Shown piece after piece: positions 1 through 5,846 of a DNA stretch of 5,938 bases. Under the pieces are notes generated by a model. It was not told the DNA's origin, did not search any database, and saw only the letters and a list, made by a program, of their open reading frames with translations. Source of the DNA: an uncultured Roseburia sp. (GTDB lineage Bacteria; Bacillota; Clostridia; Lachnospirales; Lachnospiraceae); assembly GCA_945928585.1 (NCBI GenBank), contig CAMENQ010000160.1, positions 1 to 5,938 of the forward strand, read 5' to 3'. The translations under genes and the position numbers were made by a program. The stretch's first letter is position 1. The number at the start of each line of letters is the position of its first letter.

Positions 1-86
1 CAGAGATAGCAGAGCTTGTTAAGAAGCGTATATCAGAAAAAATGGCTGTGATAAAATGCAAGGAAAAGAGATTAAATAAAAGATAA
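1..86 (+). CDS. C-terminal fragment of an unidentified protein
   Basis: This is the 3' end of a gene that enters from outside the window. The frame starting at base 3 is open for 27 codons and stops at TAA 84-86; the other two forward frames stop within the first 21 bases. The tail is strongly basic and ends in a lysine/arginine-rich stretch (VIKCKEKRLNKR). No domain can be recognised in so short a piece, so no function is given. That it is a real gene is supported by the bidirectional terminator about 40 bases after its stop, which would serve this gene and the convergent DHH gene. Confidence 0.45.
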   Translation, partial: EIAELVKKRISEKMAVIKCKEKRLNKR

Positions 87-91
87 TTATG

Positions 92-117
92 GGAAATTCC
101 CAAAACAAAAACATAAA
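92..117 (+). repeat. Copy 1 of a 26-base dispersed repeat around GGAAATTCC
   Basis: The 26 bases starting with GGAAATTCC match 5786-5811 at 21 of 26 positions. In both places the repeat lies within a few bases of a stop codon. The core here is a perfect 11-base palindrome, GGGAAATTCCC (91-101). It has no loop, so it is not a terminator hairpin itself. It may be a remnant of a dispersed element or a protein-binding site; the sequence does not say which. Confidence 0.4.
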
Positions 118-124
118 TTTGTTC

Positions 125-156
125 AAAAAGTGCCGCTGATATGCGGCACTTTTTTT
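125..156. terminator. Bidirectional intrinsic terminator between convergent genes
   Basis: A perfect 12-bp stem, AAAAAGTGCCGC (125-136) with GCGGCACTTTTT (143-154), closes a 6-base loop and continues into a T run to 156. On the + strand the T run follows the stem. On the - strand the complement of the A run 125-129 provides the U tract. It lies between the left partial gene (stop at 84-86) and the - strand DHH gene (stop at 159-161), so it can end both transcripts. Its 14-base left half recurs at 4707-4720. Confidence 0.9.
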
Positions 157-158
157 GA

Positions 159-1079
159 TTATGAATTGCTCATGGCAATAAGTTCATCAAGCATCTTAGG
201 CAGTTCTGTAACCATAGATTCATCTGTAAACTGACATGTACCTACCTTCTTGTGACCGCCGCCGTTATATTTTAACATAAGACTTCCAACGTCTACTGTA
301 GAAGTTTTATTAAGTATACTGTATCCTACTGCGGCACTGCATCCAAGTCCTCCACGACCGCTTACTATCCATGCAGATATATTCTGCTCCGGGTACATAC
401 TGTAAATCATAAAACGGTTTCCTGTATATATAGGGTCGATACCTCTGAGATCAGATATGATAACATTTCCCTCAACTCTTGTGTGGGCGAGAACCATCTC
501 CTTAAACTTCTCTGTCTGCTCATTATATACTTCAATACGCTCCTTAACATCAGGAAGGGCAAGTATCTCATCAGTAGTCATAGTACGGCAGGCGTCTATA
601 AGCTTTTCCATAAGCTGATAATTTGATATGGTAAAGTTTCTCCATCTTCCAAGACCTGTACGAGGATCCATAAGAAAACCTACCAGTATCCAGCCTGTAG
701 GATGCTGAACCTCATCTATTGTAAGGTTCCCGGAATCAACCTTATCTACAGCCTCCATCATATCATCAAACTGTGGAAACCTTTCTCTTCCGCCATAATA
801 TTCATAGATAATACGTGCGCAGGAAGGTGTAATACGGCTTTCACCCTGATATTTTCCCTCAAGCTGTAATCTTTCGTGTTCACTGGAATGATGGTCAAAC
901 CAAAGCCCGCAGCCTTCAACAAATGGAACGTTGGCTAAACAGTCGTTTCTGTCTACAGGTATAAGTCCATCCTGTAAATCCTTTGGATGGGCAAATTTCC
1001 AGCTGTCAATAATGCCTGCCTCCTTTAATAAGGCACCACAGGCAAGACCATCAAAATCAGAACGTGTAACTAATCTCAT
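159..1079 (-). CDS. DHH family phosphoesterase (exopolyphosphatase-like)
   Basis: This 306-residue protein belongs to the DHH superfamily of Mn-dependent phosphoesterases, which cleave phosphodiester or phosphoanhydride bonds in the cytoplasm. Motif I is RSDFDG (residues 6-11, metal-binding D8 and D10). The name-giving motif is FDHHSSEHE (61-69, D62-H63-H64). A likely further metal motif is VDKVDSG (111-117). The C-terminal DHHA1 substrate-binding motif is GGGHKKVGTCQF (273-284). The length suits a complete two-domain enzyme. There is no signal peptide or membrane segment. AAGGAG (1089-1094 on the opposite strand), 9 bases before the ATG, fixes the start. It is monocistronic in this window, with its own promoter and terminator. 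Related proteins are usually annotated as exopolyphosphatase-related, but the true substrate (polyphosphate, short oligonucleotides or a nucleotide) cannot be read from the sequence. Confidence 0.88.
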   Translation of the reverse strand: MRLVTRSDFDGLACGALLKEAGIIDSWKFAHPKDLQDGLIPVDRNDCLANVPFVEGCGLWFDHHSSEHERLQLEGKYQGESRITPSCARIIYEYYGGRERFPQFDDMMEAVDKVDSGNLTIDEVQHPTGWILVGFLMDPRTGLGRWRNFTISNYQLMEKLIDACRTMTTDEILALPDVKERIEVYNEQTEKFKEMVLAHTRVEGNVIISDLRGIDPIYTGNRFMIYSMYPEQNISAWIVSGRGGLGCSAAVGYSILNKTSTVDVGSLMLKYNGGGHKKVGTCQFTDESMVTELPKMLDELIAMSNS

Positions 1080-1147
1080 ATATGTAATCTCCTTGTCTAT
1101 TAATTGTATATTGTATATGTCTGTTTTTTCACAAAATATATACTTAT

Positions 1148-1176
1148 ATTATAAATTGTTATATGTTTTTTTGCAA
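1148..1176 (-). promoter_or_regulatory. Sigma-70-type promoter of the - strand DHH gene
   Basis: On the - strand, TTGCAA (1171-1176) and a perfect TATAAT (1148-1153) are exactly 17 bases apart. Transcription would begin near 1141, giving a leader of about 60 bases before the ATG at 1079. The AAGGAG ribosome binding site is at 1089-1094. No riboswitch-like structure is evident in the short leader. Confidence 0.7.
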
Positions 1177-1205
1177 TAAGAAGTCGGTTAAAAAATTAAA
1201 AAATA

Positions 1206-1547
1206 TAAAAGTTCCGAATTGCCGGATGGCTTGAAAAGGTGGACTGTGATGACAGGGGCAGCTGCGGGCAGGTGGTTATATATTATGTTTGGAAGCATTG
1301 AGGTGGCTGTTAGAAATTTATTGATACGATACCGTTATCTGCTTAGCAGAGGTCATCTGTCTGAGGAAGCGGCTGAGACTTCAGCCGTTTCCGAGTTATG
1401 ACCGCCGCTTAGCAGATAGCGGTATCATGTCAATAAAATTTCTTACTGCCTCCGAAGCTTCCAAACATAATATATAACCACCTGCCCGCAGCTGCCCCTG
1501 TCCTTACAGCCAACCTTTTCAAGCCATCCGGCAATTCGGAACTTTTA
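1206..1547. repeat. 342-bp near-perfect inverted repeat (giant hairpin, MITE-like)
   Basis: The two halves of this interval are reverse complements of each other almost throughout. The outer 35 bases are identical (1206-1240 with 1513-1547), as is a 46-base block (1251-1296 with 1457-1502). The arms close on the centre CGGCTGA-GACT-TCAGCCG (1370-1387), which leaves only a 4-base loop. Scattered mismatches and small indels lie between these blocks. No credible gene is inside: the one open frame (1219-1401) runs from one arm through the loop and lacks a ribosome binding site. AAAAAAT flanks both ends (1198-1204 and 1550-1556), but it is AT-rich and not flush with the ends, so it is only weak evidence for a target duplication. 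The element fills most of the space between the two divergent promoters. A non-autonomous mobile element is the first choice; a long structured RNA is the alternative. Confidence 0.85.
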
Positions 1548-1567
1548 CCAAAAAATCCCACATTTTG

Positions 1568-1583
1568 GGTGTAGAAATACACC
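1568..1583. promoter_or_regulatory. Palindrome over the -35 box of the TIR gene, possible operator
   Basis: GGTGTA (1568-1573) and TACACC (1578-1583) form a perfect 6-bp inverted repeat around the spacer GAAA. It covers the predicted -35 hexamer (1572-1577), so a protein bound here would interfere with, or position, RNA polymerase. A second short inverted repeat, CCCA-CATTT-TGGG (1557-1569), adjoins it. No regulator gene lies in the window. Operator function is inferred from position and symmetry alone. Confidence 0.4.
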
Positions 1584-1600
1584 TCCCATCGTGGTATAAA
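1572..1600 (+). promoter_or_regulatory. Predicted promoter of the TIR-DHH operon
   Basis: TAGAAA (1572-1577; 4 of 6 match TTGACA) and TATAAA (1595-1600; 5 of 6 match TATAAT) are 17 bases apart. The start of transcription would fall near 1607, about 36 bases before the ATG at 1643. The promoter lies just outside the right end of the large inverted repeat, so that element is not part of the TIR mRNA unless an upstream promoter is used. Confidence 0.55.
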
Positions 1601-1626
1601 TATATGTAAAAGTACGAATTACATAT

Positions 1627-1631
1627 GGAGG
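1627..1631 (+). promoter_or_regulatory. Ribosome binding site that moves the TIR start to 1643
   Basis: GGAGG lies 11 bases before the ATG at 1643. The earlier in-frame ATG at 1625 overlaps this motif and has no purine-rich site upstream. Starting at 1643 also gives a protein beginning MYIFISHSS, the typical N-terminal edge of a bacterial TIR domain. Confidence 0.65.
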
Positions 1632-1642
1632 ATAAGAGAGAT

Positions 1643-3142
1643 ATGTATATTTTTATATCACATTCTTCAAAAAATGAGGAAGCTGCAGAAAAAATATGCA
1701 GAATATTGGAGAGTCATAATCATAAATGCTTTCTGGCAGCAAGGGATATTCGTCCCGGCAGGGAATATGCAGAGGAAATAGTAAACGGAATAGACAGGGC
1801 AGACGCAGTGATAGTTCTTCTTTCAAAGGAGGCAAACCAGTCGCCGCATGTTCTCAGAGAGGTGGAAAGGTCTGTGAGTCATTCTATTCCTATTATCATA
1901 TATAAGCTGGAGGATGTCGAACTTACTAAATCCATGGAATATTTTCTTATGACACATCAGTGGATGAGCAAAAATAAAAATGATAGCTTTGAAAATATAC
2001 TTGAATGTGTGGAAGATATAGCAGGTGACATTGACAGGGCAGCAGGAAGAAAATCATCAGAAAATATGATGGAAGCAGAAAAAATAACAGAAGGAAATGT
2101 ACATAAAATTAATAATAAGAAAAAAAGCAGGCTTCCTGTAATAGGGGCAGCAGCGGTATTGATTGTGGCAGTGGCAGGAATTATTTTATTTAATGTTCTG
2201 GGGAAAAATAGTGATAATGAAACTACAGGGAAGAATGAAAACAATTTATCCGAAAGTGTAGATAAGAGTATAACTGACAGTAATGTTCCGGACAATGATA
2301 CAACCAAAGATGATGATACTGATGAAACAGGAAACAGTAAAGAAAAAAATGATGATTTAGAACTTGGGGATACTGTAACACTTGGTACTTATCTTGACGA
2401 AAAAATAAACTGGAGAGTTCTTAAAATATCTGATGACGGAAGTGAGGCAGTACTTGTTTCAAAGGATATTCTCACCATGAAAGCATTTGATGGGGCTGAC
2501 GGCGGAGAGTATAACAAATATGAAGGAAAAGATTACTGGGGACAGAATACAGATGCAGATACTGACTTTGAACTTCAGGCTAAAGTCAGGGGAAATAACG
2601 ACTGGAGTCTTTCAAATATACGTACATGGCTTAACAGTGAAAAGGAAGTGGTAAGCTATGAGGGACAGGCACCTACAGTAAAGTCTATGTCAGATATGAA
2701 AAACGGATATGACAATGAAGCAGGATTTTTAAATGGATTTTCAGAGGAAGAATTGTCTGCCATTAAGACTACAAAGGTATTGACAAATGGAAATGTATTA
2801 TCGGAGGATGAGACTGTAACTACAGAGGACAGAGTTTTTTTATTGTCTAAGGATGAACTTAAGTGGTTTGAGGAGGCAGATATGACTATTCTTGCAAAAC
2901 CTACGGAAGCAGCAAGACAGCAGGATGCTACAGACTGGTACGAAGCATATTCACTTGATATTGGAATGGAAAACTTTTACTGGATTTTGAGAGAACCGGC
3001 AGAGGAAAGTGCCAGCAAAGTATATTGTGTTGGAGACGGTTATACAGAGAAAAATATATTTACAAAACAGGCAGGAACAGAGGGCTTTGGCATAAGACCT
3101 GCCATAACCGTAGATATTAATAAGCTTATGGAGCTGCAGTAG
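1643..3142 (+). CDS. TIR domain - transmembrane - DUF6273-like receptor-type protein
   Basis: The protein has 499 residues. An N-terminal TIR domain (about 1-130) shows YIFISHSS (2-9), AARDIRPGREY (32-42), ADAVIVLLSKEA (53-64) and SPHVLREVE (67-75). Glu73 aligns with the catalytic glutamate of NAD-cleaving TIR proteins such as SARM1. A lysine-rich stretch (NKKKKSR, 157-163) precedes a single hydrophobic helix (about 165-187), so the TIR domain should be cytoplasmic and the C-terminus outside. An acidic, Asn/Ser/Thr-rich linker (188-238) leads to a C-terminal domain (about 240-496) with LGDTVTLGTY, INWRVL, WSLSNIRTWLN, DRVFLLSKDE, YWILRE and GFGIRPAITV. This is the pattern of DUF6273, which is distantly like C-type-lectin/FGE folds. 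There is no cleavable signal peptide. A DHH gene follows after 44 bases, probably in the same operon. Domain calls are by recognition; NADase activity and any ligand are inference. Confidence 0.88.
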   Translation: MYIFISHSSKNEEAAEKICRILESHNHKCFLAARDIRPGREYAEEIVNGIDRADAVIVLLSKEANQSPHVLREVERSVSHSIPIIIYKLEDVELTKSMEYFLMTHQWMSKNKNDSFENILECVEDIAGDIDRAAGRKSSENMMEAEKITEGNVHKINNKKKSRLPVIGAAAVLIVAVAGIILFNVLGKNSDNETTGKNENNLSESVDKSITDSNVPDNDTTKDDDTDETGNSKEKNDDLELGDTVTLGTYLDEKINWRVLKISDDGSEAVLVSKDILTMKAFDGADGGEYNKYEGKDYWGQNTDADTDFELQAKVRGNNDWSLSNIRTWLNSEKEVVSYEGQAPTVKSMSDMKNGYDNEAGFLNGFSEEELSAIKTTKVLTNGNVLSEDETVTTEDRVFLLSKDELKWFEEADMTILAKPTEAARQQDATDWYEAYSLDIGMENFYWILREPAEESASKVYCVGDGYTEKNIFTKQAGTEGFGIRPAITVDINKLMELQ

Positions 3143-3169
3143 GGAGATGATAATCCGGCGGCAAAGCGA

Positions 3170-3174
3170 AAGGA
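3170..3174 (+). promoter_or_regulatory. Ribosome binding site bearing on the second DHH gene start
   Basis: AAGGA (3170-3174) directly abuts the in-frame ATG at 3175, leaving no spacing, but lies 12 bases before the in-frame ATG at 3187. The second ATG is therefore preferred. The choice changes the protein by only four residues. Confidence 0.45.
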
Positions 3175-3186
3175 ATGGTAGAAAAA

Positions 3187-4680
3187 ATGAAATTAAGCAC
3201 CCTTGACAGATATAATGAAATAGTTATACAGCTACATGATAATCCTGATGCTGATGCAGTAGGCTCAGGATATGCATTATACAGATATTTTCAGGATAAG
3301 GGGAAAAGGGTTCGCCTTATTTATGGAGGAAGAATGGAAATTACAAAAAGTAATATTCTTCTTATGATAAAGGAAATGGAAATACCCGTTGAGTATGTAA
3401 AAAGTCTTGAGAACCCGGAATTATTACTTACGGTGGACTGCCAGTACGGAGAGGGAAATGTTACATATTTTGAGGCAGAAAATATAGCAATCATAGACCA
3501 TCACAATACAGAAAAAAGCTCTGATGAGATGGCAGAGATACGAAGCAATATAGTAAGCTGTGCAACTATTGTATTTGATATGCTGCGAAATGAAGGATAT
3601 GATGTAAATAAAGATATAAATATAGCTACGGCACTTTATTACGGCTTATTTATGGACAGCAATGAATTATCTGAAATGAGGCATCCGCTTGAAATGGATA
3701 TGCTGGAATATCTTAATATAGACAAAACACTTGTAAACAGGCTTACACATGCCAACTTCACATTGCAGGAACTGGAAACTGCCGGTATAGCCATGATAAG
3801 ATACAGCTATGATGAAAACAAAAGGCTTTCCATAATAAAGTCCAATCCCTGTGACCCCAATATACTGGGACTTGTGGGCGACCTTATATTGCAGGTGGAC
3901 AGTATAGATGTCTGCATAATATTTAATGAATGCTCCGGAGGCTATAAACTGTCAGTGAGAAGCTGTGTGCCTGACGTTGCTGCCAGTGAAATGGCAGAAT
4001 ATCTTACAAGAGACATAGGAAATGGCGGAGGTCATTTAAATAAGGCAGGAGGCTTTATCAGCAAAGCAAAGTTTGTTCAGAAATATGACGATATGAGTAT
4101 GGAAGCTTATTTATTTTCCAAGGTTGAAGAATATTATGATACATATGATGTTATATATTCAAAGAACGGCATAGATAATCCGCAGGACTTTGAAACATAT
4201 AAAAAGAAGCCGAATATATATGGCTTTGTTAAAACTACTGACATATTTTCAGATGGTACAGAGTGTAATGTGAGAACATTAGAGGGAGATATGTCTGTCA
4301 GGGCATCGGAGGAAATATATCTTATGATAGGATATTTTGGGGAAATATATCCTATAGAAAAGAAAAACTTTGATAAAAAGTACGAGATACTGGATGAAAA
4401 ATTTGAAAAGAAATTTGATTATCAACCATCGGTAAGAGCAGTAAAAGACAACAGGACCTATGAACTCCTTCCGTATGCTAAACAGTGCAAAAGCAGTGGC
4501 GGGGCAAGGATATGTGCAAGACTTATAGATAAGCCGACAAAGGTTTTTTCTAAATGGAATTATGAAACATATATGTATGGTGATAAAGGAGATTATCTCT
4601 GTTATACATATGGTGATGAGTGTGATGTGTATATTGTTAAGGGGGATGTTTTTAAGTATACTTATGAGAAAGTAAATTAA
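3187..4680 (+). CDS. DHH/DHHA1 phosphoesterase (NrnA-like) with two C-terminal PGDYG-like repeats
   Basis: The protein has 497 residues from ATG 3187 (501 from ATG 3175). The first 310 or so form a DHH/DHHA1 enzyme of the NrnA type, a family that degrades very short RNAs, pAp or cyclic-dinucleotide products in the cytoplasm. Motif I is LHDNPDADAVGSG (16-28), motif II is TVDCQ (82-86), motif III is IDHHNTE (103-109) and motif IV is LFMDS (154-158). The DHHA1 motif is NGGGHLNKAGGF (279-290). All metal ligands appear present. NrnA proteins usually end near 320 residues; this one has about 185 more. The extra part reads as two related units, about 344-402 (LEGDMSVRA, GYFGEIYPIEKKNFDKKYE) and 442-496 (GDKGDYLCYT, DVYIVKGDVFKYTYE), both resembling the PGDYG family. 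The gene follows the TIR gene closely, with no terminator or promoter seen between them, so co-transcription is likely. The substrate is unknown. Confidence 0.85.
   Translation: MKLSTLDRYNEIVIQLHDNPDADAVGSGYALYRYFQDKGKRVRLIYGGRMEITKSNILLMIKEMEIPVEYVKSLENPELLLTVDCQYGEGNVTYFEAENIAIIDHHNTEKSSDEMAEIRSNIVSCATIVFDMLRNEGYDVNKDINIATALYYGLFMDSNELSEMRHPLEMDMLEYLNIDKTLVNRLTHANFTLQELETAGIAMIRYSYDENKRLSIIKSNPCDPNILGLVGDLILQVDSIDVCIIFNECSGGYKLSVRSCVPDVAASEMAEYLTRDIGNGGGHLNKAGGFISKAKFVQKYDDMSMEAYLFSKVEEYYDTYDVIYSKNGIDNPQDFETYKKKPNIYGFVKTTDIFSDGTECNVRTLEGDMSVRASEEIYLMIGYFGEIYPIEKKNFDKKYEILDEKFEKKFDYQPSVRAVKDNRTYELLPYAKQCKSSGGARICARLIDKPTKVFSKWNYETYMYGDKGDYLCYTYGDECDVYIVKGDVFKYTYEKVN
4634..4662 (+). promoter_or_regulatory. 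Candidate promoter for the M42 gene inside the DHH coding end
   Basis: TTGTTA (4634-4639; 4 of 6 match TTGACA) and TATACT (4657-4662; 5 of 6 match TATAAT) are separated by 17 bases. Initiation would fall near 4669, giving a leader of about 90 bases that contains the imperfect hairpin at 4711-4732. In such AT-rich DNA a chance match is possible. Confidence 0.4.
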
Positions 4681-4710
4681 AGGACAGACTCTGTATAACC
4701 ACTTAAAAAA

Positions 4711-4732
4711 AGTGCCGCTGCCAAGCGGAACT
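4711..4732 (+). terminator. Decayed terminator-like hairpin between the DHH and M42 genes
   Basis: AGTGCCGCT (4711-4719) and AGCGGAACT (4724-4732) form a 9-bp stem with one G/A mismatch and a GCCA loop. The left half, including the preceding A run, is identical over 14 bases to the terminator at 125-138. On the right half, the C that would complete the stem is A, and the T run is replaced by ATTAG. On the + strand it should therefore terminate poorly and allow read-through into the M42 gene. Confidence 0.5.
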
Positions 4733-4757
4733 ATTAGTGAAAGGAAGATAAAGGAAA

Positions 4758-5783
4758 ATGAAAAAATATGTTGACTACATTTTGGAACAGGCAGAAAAAA
4801 TTCTGGCAATAGACAGCCCTACGGGTTTTACGGAAAAGGTATGTGACTACCTTATGGAGGAATATACGCGTTTAGGCTACAAACCTGTTAAAACTGCCAA
4901 GGGCGGTGTGCTTGCTGATTTAGGAGGTCAGGGAAACGGGCTTGTGCTTATGGCGCACACGGATACGCTGGGGGCTATGGTGGCAGAGGTTAAATCAAAC
5001 GGTGCATTACGGTTGTCTCCGGCAGGAGGGCTGAATGCAAATAATGTAGAAGGTGAAAACTGCCGCATATATACATATGATGACAGAGTATATACAGGAA
5101 CAATACAGCTTGCAAACGCTTCCATACATGTAAATGGCGAATATAACGAAAAAAAGAGAAGCTTCAGTACTGTAGAGGCAGTTATAGATGAGAATGTGAA
5201 AAATGCGAAGGATACAGAAAAGCTTGGTATAGAAAATGGCTGCTTTGTATGTGTAGAGCCACGTACACGTATAACGGAAACAGGCTACATTAAAAGCCGT
5301 TTTCTTGATGATAAGCTGAGCACTGCCATACTTTTAGGTTATGCAAAATATGTAAAGGACAACAATATAACATTACCTAGAAAGGTATATGAGCATATTA
5401 CCGTATTTGAGGAGGTAGGTCATGGAGCAAGTGCACCTGTGGCAGACGGCATAACAGAACTTTTATCTGTAGATATGGGATGTGTCGGAGACGGACTTAA
5501 ATGTACGGAGAGACAGGTTTCAATATGTGTAAAGGACAGTGCAGGTCCGTATCATTATGATGTGGTAAAAGCACTTGTAAAGGCAGCAAAGGAAAATAAT
5601 ATAGACTATGCGGCAGATATTTATCCGTATTATTCTTCTGATGCAGATGCAGCAGTAAAAGGAGGAACGGATGCAAAGCATGGGCTTATAGGACCGGGAG
5701 TATATGCGTCACATGGATATGAAAGGTCTCATAGAGACGGGGTGGAGAATACACTTAAACTTATTGTGGCTTATATTTTATAA
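4758..5783 (+). CDS. M42 family metallopeptidase (glutamyl/deblocking aminopeptidase-like)
   Basis: This 341-residue protein is of normal length for the M42 family. These are cytoplasmic, two-metal aminopeptidases that usually assemble into large tetrahedral dodecamers and trim short peptides. Metal ligands and catalytic residues can be placed: MAHTDT (65-70, H67 and the catalytic-helper D69), FLDDKLS (182-188, bridging D184), FEEVGHG (217-223, catalytic E218 and ligand E219), SVDMG (237-241, ligand D239) and ASHGYERSH (317-325, final ligand H319 by alignment with the family HSPxE region). The start is supported by two purine-rich sites, AAGGA at 4741-4745 and at 4751-4755; the nearer is rather close, the farther slightly distant. 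No signal peptide is seen. It follows the DHH gene after 77 bases that hold an imperfect hairpin, and it may have its own promoter. Its exact peptide preference cannot be told from the sequence. Confidence 0.9.
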   Translation: MKKYVDYILEQAEKILAIDSPTGFTEKVCDYLMEEYTRLGYKPVKTAKGGVLADLGGQGNGLVLMAHTDTLGAMVAEVKSNGALRLSPAGGLNANNVEGENCRIYTYDDRVYTGTIQLANASIHVNGEYNEKKRSFSTVEAVIDENVKNAKDTEKLGIENGCFVCVEPRTRITETGYIKSRFLDDKLSTAILLGYAKYVKDNNITLPRKVYEHITVFEEVGHGASAPVADGITELLSVDMGCVGDGLKCTERQVSICVKDSAGPYHYDVVKALVKAAKENNIDYAADIYPYYSSDADAAVKGGTDAKHGLIGPGVYASHGYERSHRDGVENTLKLIVAYIL

Positions 5784-5785
5784 TA

Positions 5786-5811
5786 GGAAATTCCTAAAGC
5801 AACAGCGTAAA
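5786..5811 (+). repeat. Copy 2 of the 26-base dispersed repeat around GGAAATTCC
   Basis: This copy begins three bases after the M42 stop codon and matches 92-117 at 21 of 26 positions. Its core is the perfect palindrome AGGAAATTCCT (5785-5795). No intrinsic terminator is visible after the M42 gene, so this repeat occupies the place where one would be expected. Confidence 0.4.
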
Positions 5812-5846
5812 CTAGCGTAACAAAAAATTTGCGAATGCGAATTTAT
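5812..5846. repeat. Short direct repeats between the M42 gene and the right-end element
   Basis: GCGTAA occurs twice just around here (5806-5811 overlap, then 5815-5820) and GCGAAT twice in tandem (5831-5842). The segment AAATTTGCG-AAT-GCGAATTT is also a rough inverted repeat. No gene, RNA or terminator is recognised. It adjoins the start of the inverted-repeat element at 5847 and may be a preferred insertion target or part of a larger repeat. Confidence 0.3.

Noticed and set aside
931..1179. Open frame of 82 codons on the + strand overlapping the start of the - strand DHH gene
   Set aside because: It is antisense to conserved motif I of the DHH protein and continues through that gene's promoter; no supporting signals.
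1219..1401. Open frame of 60 codons on the + strand inside the large inverted repeat
   Set aside because: It runs from one arm through the loop, has no ribosome binding site, and its product resembles nothing I recognise. Base pairing of the arms explains the sequence better.
1206..1547. Retron-type msr-msd RNA
   Set aside because: A long hairpin is present, but no reverse transcriptase gene exists in the window and the near-symmetric arms lack the separate msr region expected of a retron.
1080..1642. CRISPR array or tRNA gene in the gene-free stretch
   Set aside because: There are no regularly spaced direct repeats and no cloverleaf. The repeats seen are a single inverted pair.
1957..2307. 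Open frame of 116 codons on the - strand opposite the TIR gene
   Set aside because: It is antisense to the TIR tail, the membrane helix and the linker, and its low-complexity Ser/Leu/Phe content mirrors the acidic linker codons. No ribosome binding site was found.
4279..4809. Open frame of 176 codons on the - strand with hydrophobic residues
   Set aside because: It lies antisense to the end of the DHH gene and the start of the M42 gene. Both have clear family motifs on the + strand, and the apparent hydrophobicity comes from AT-rich complement codons.
5785..5795. AGGAAATTCCT as an intrinsic terminator for the M42 gene
   Set aside because: It is a perfect palindrome with no loop and no following T run, so it would not form a terminator hairpin.
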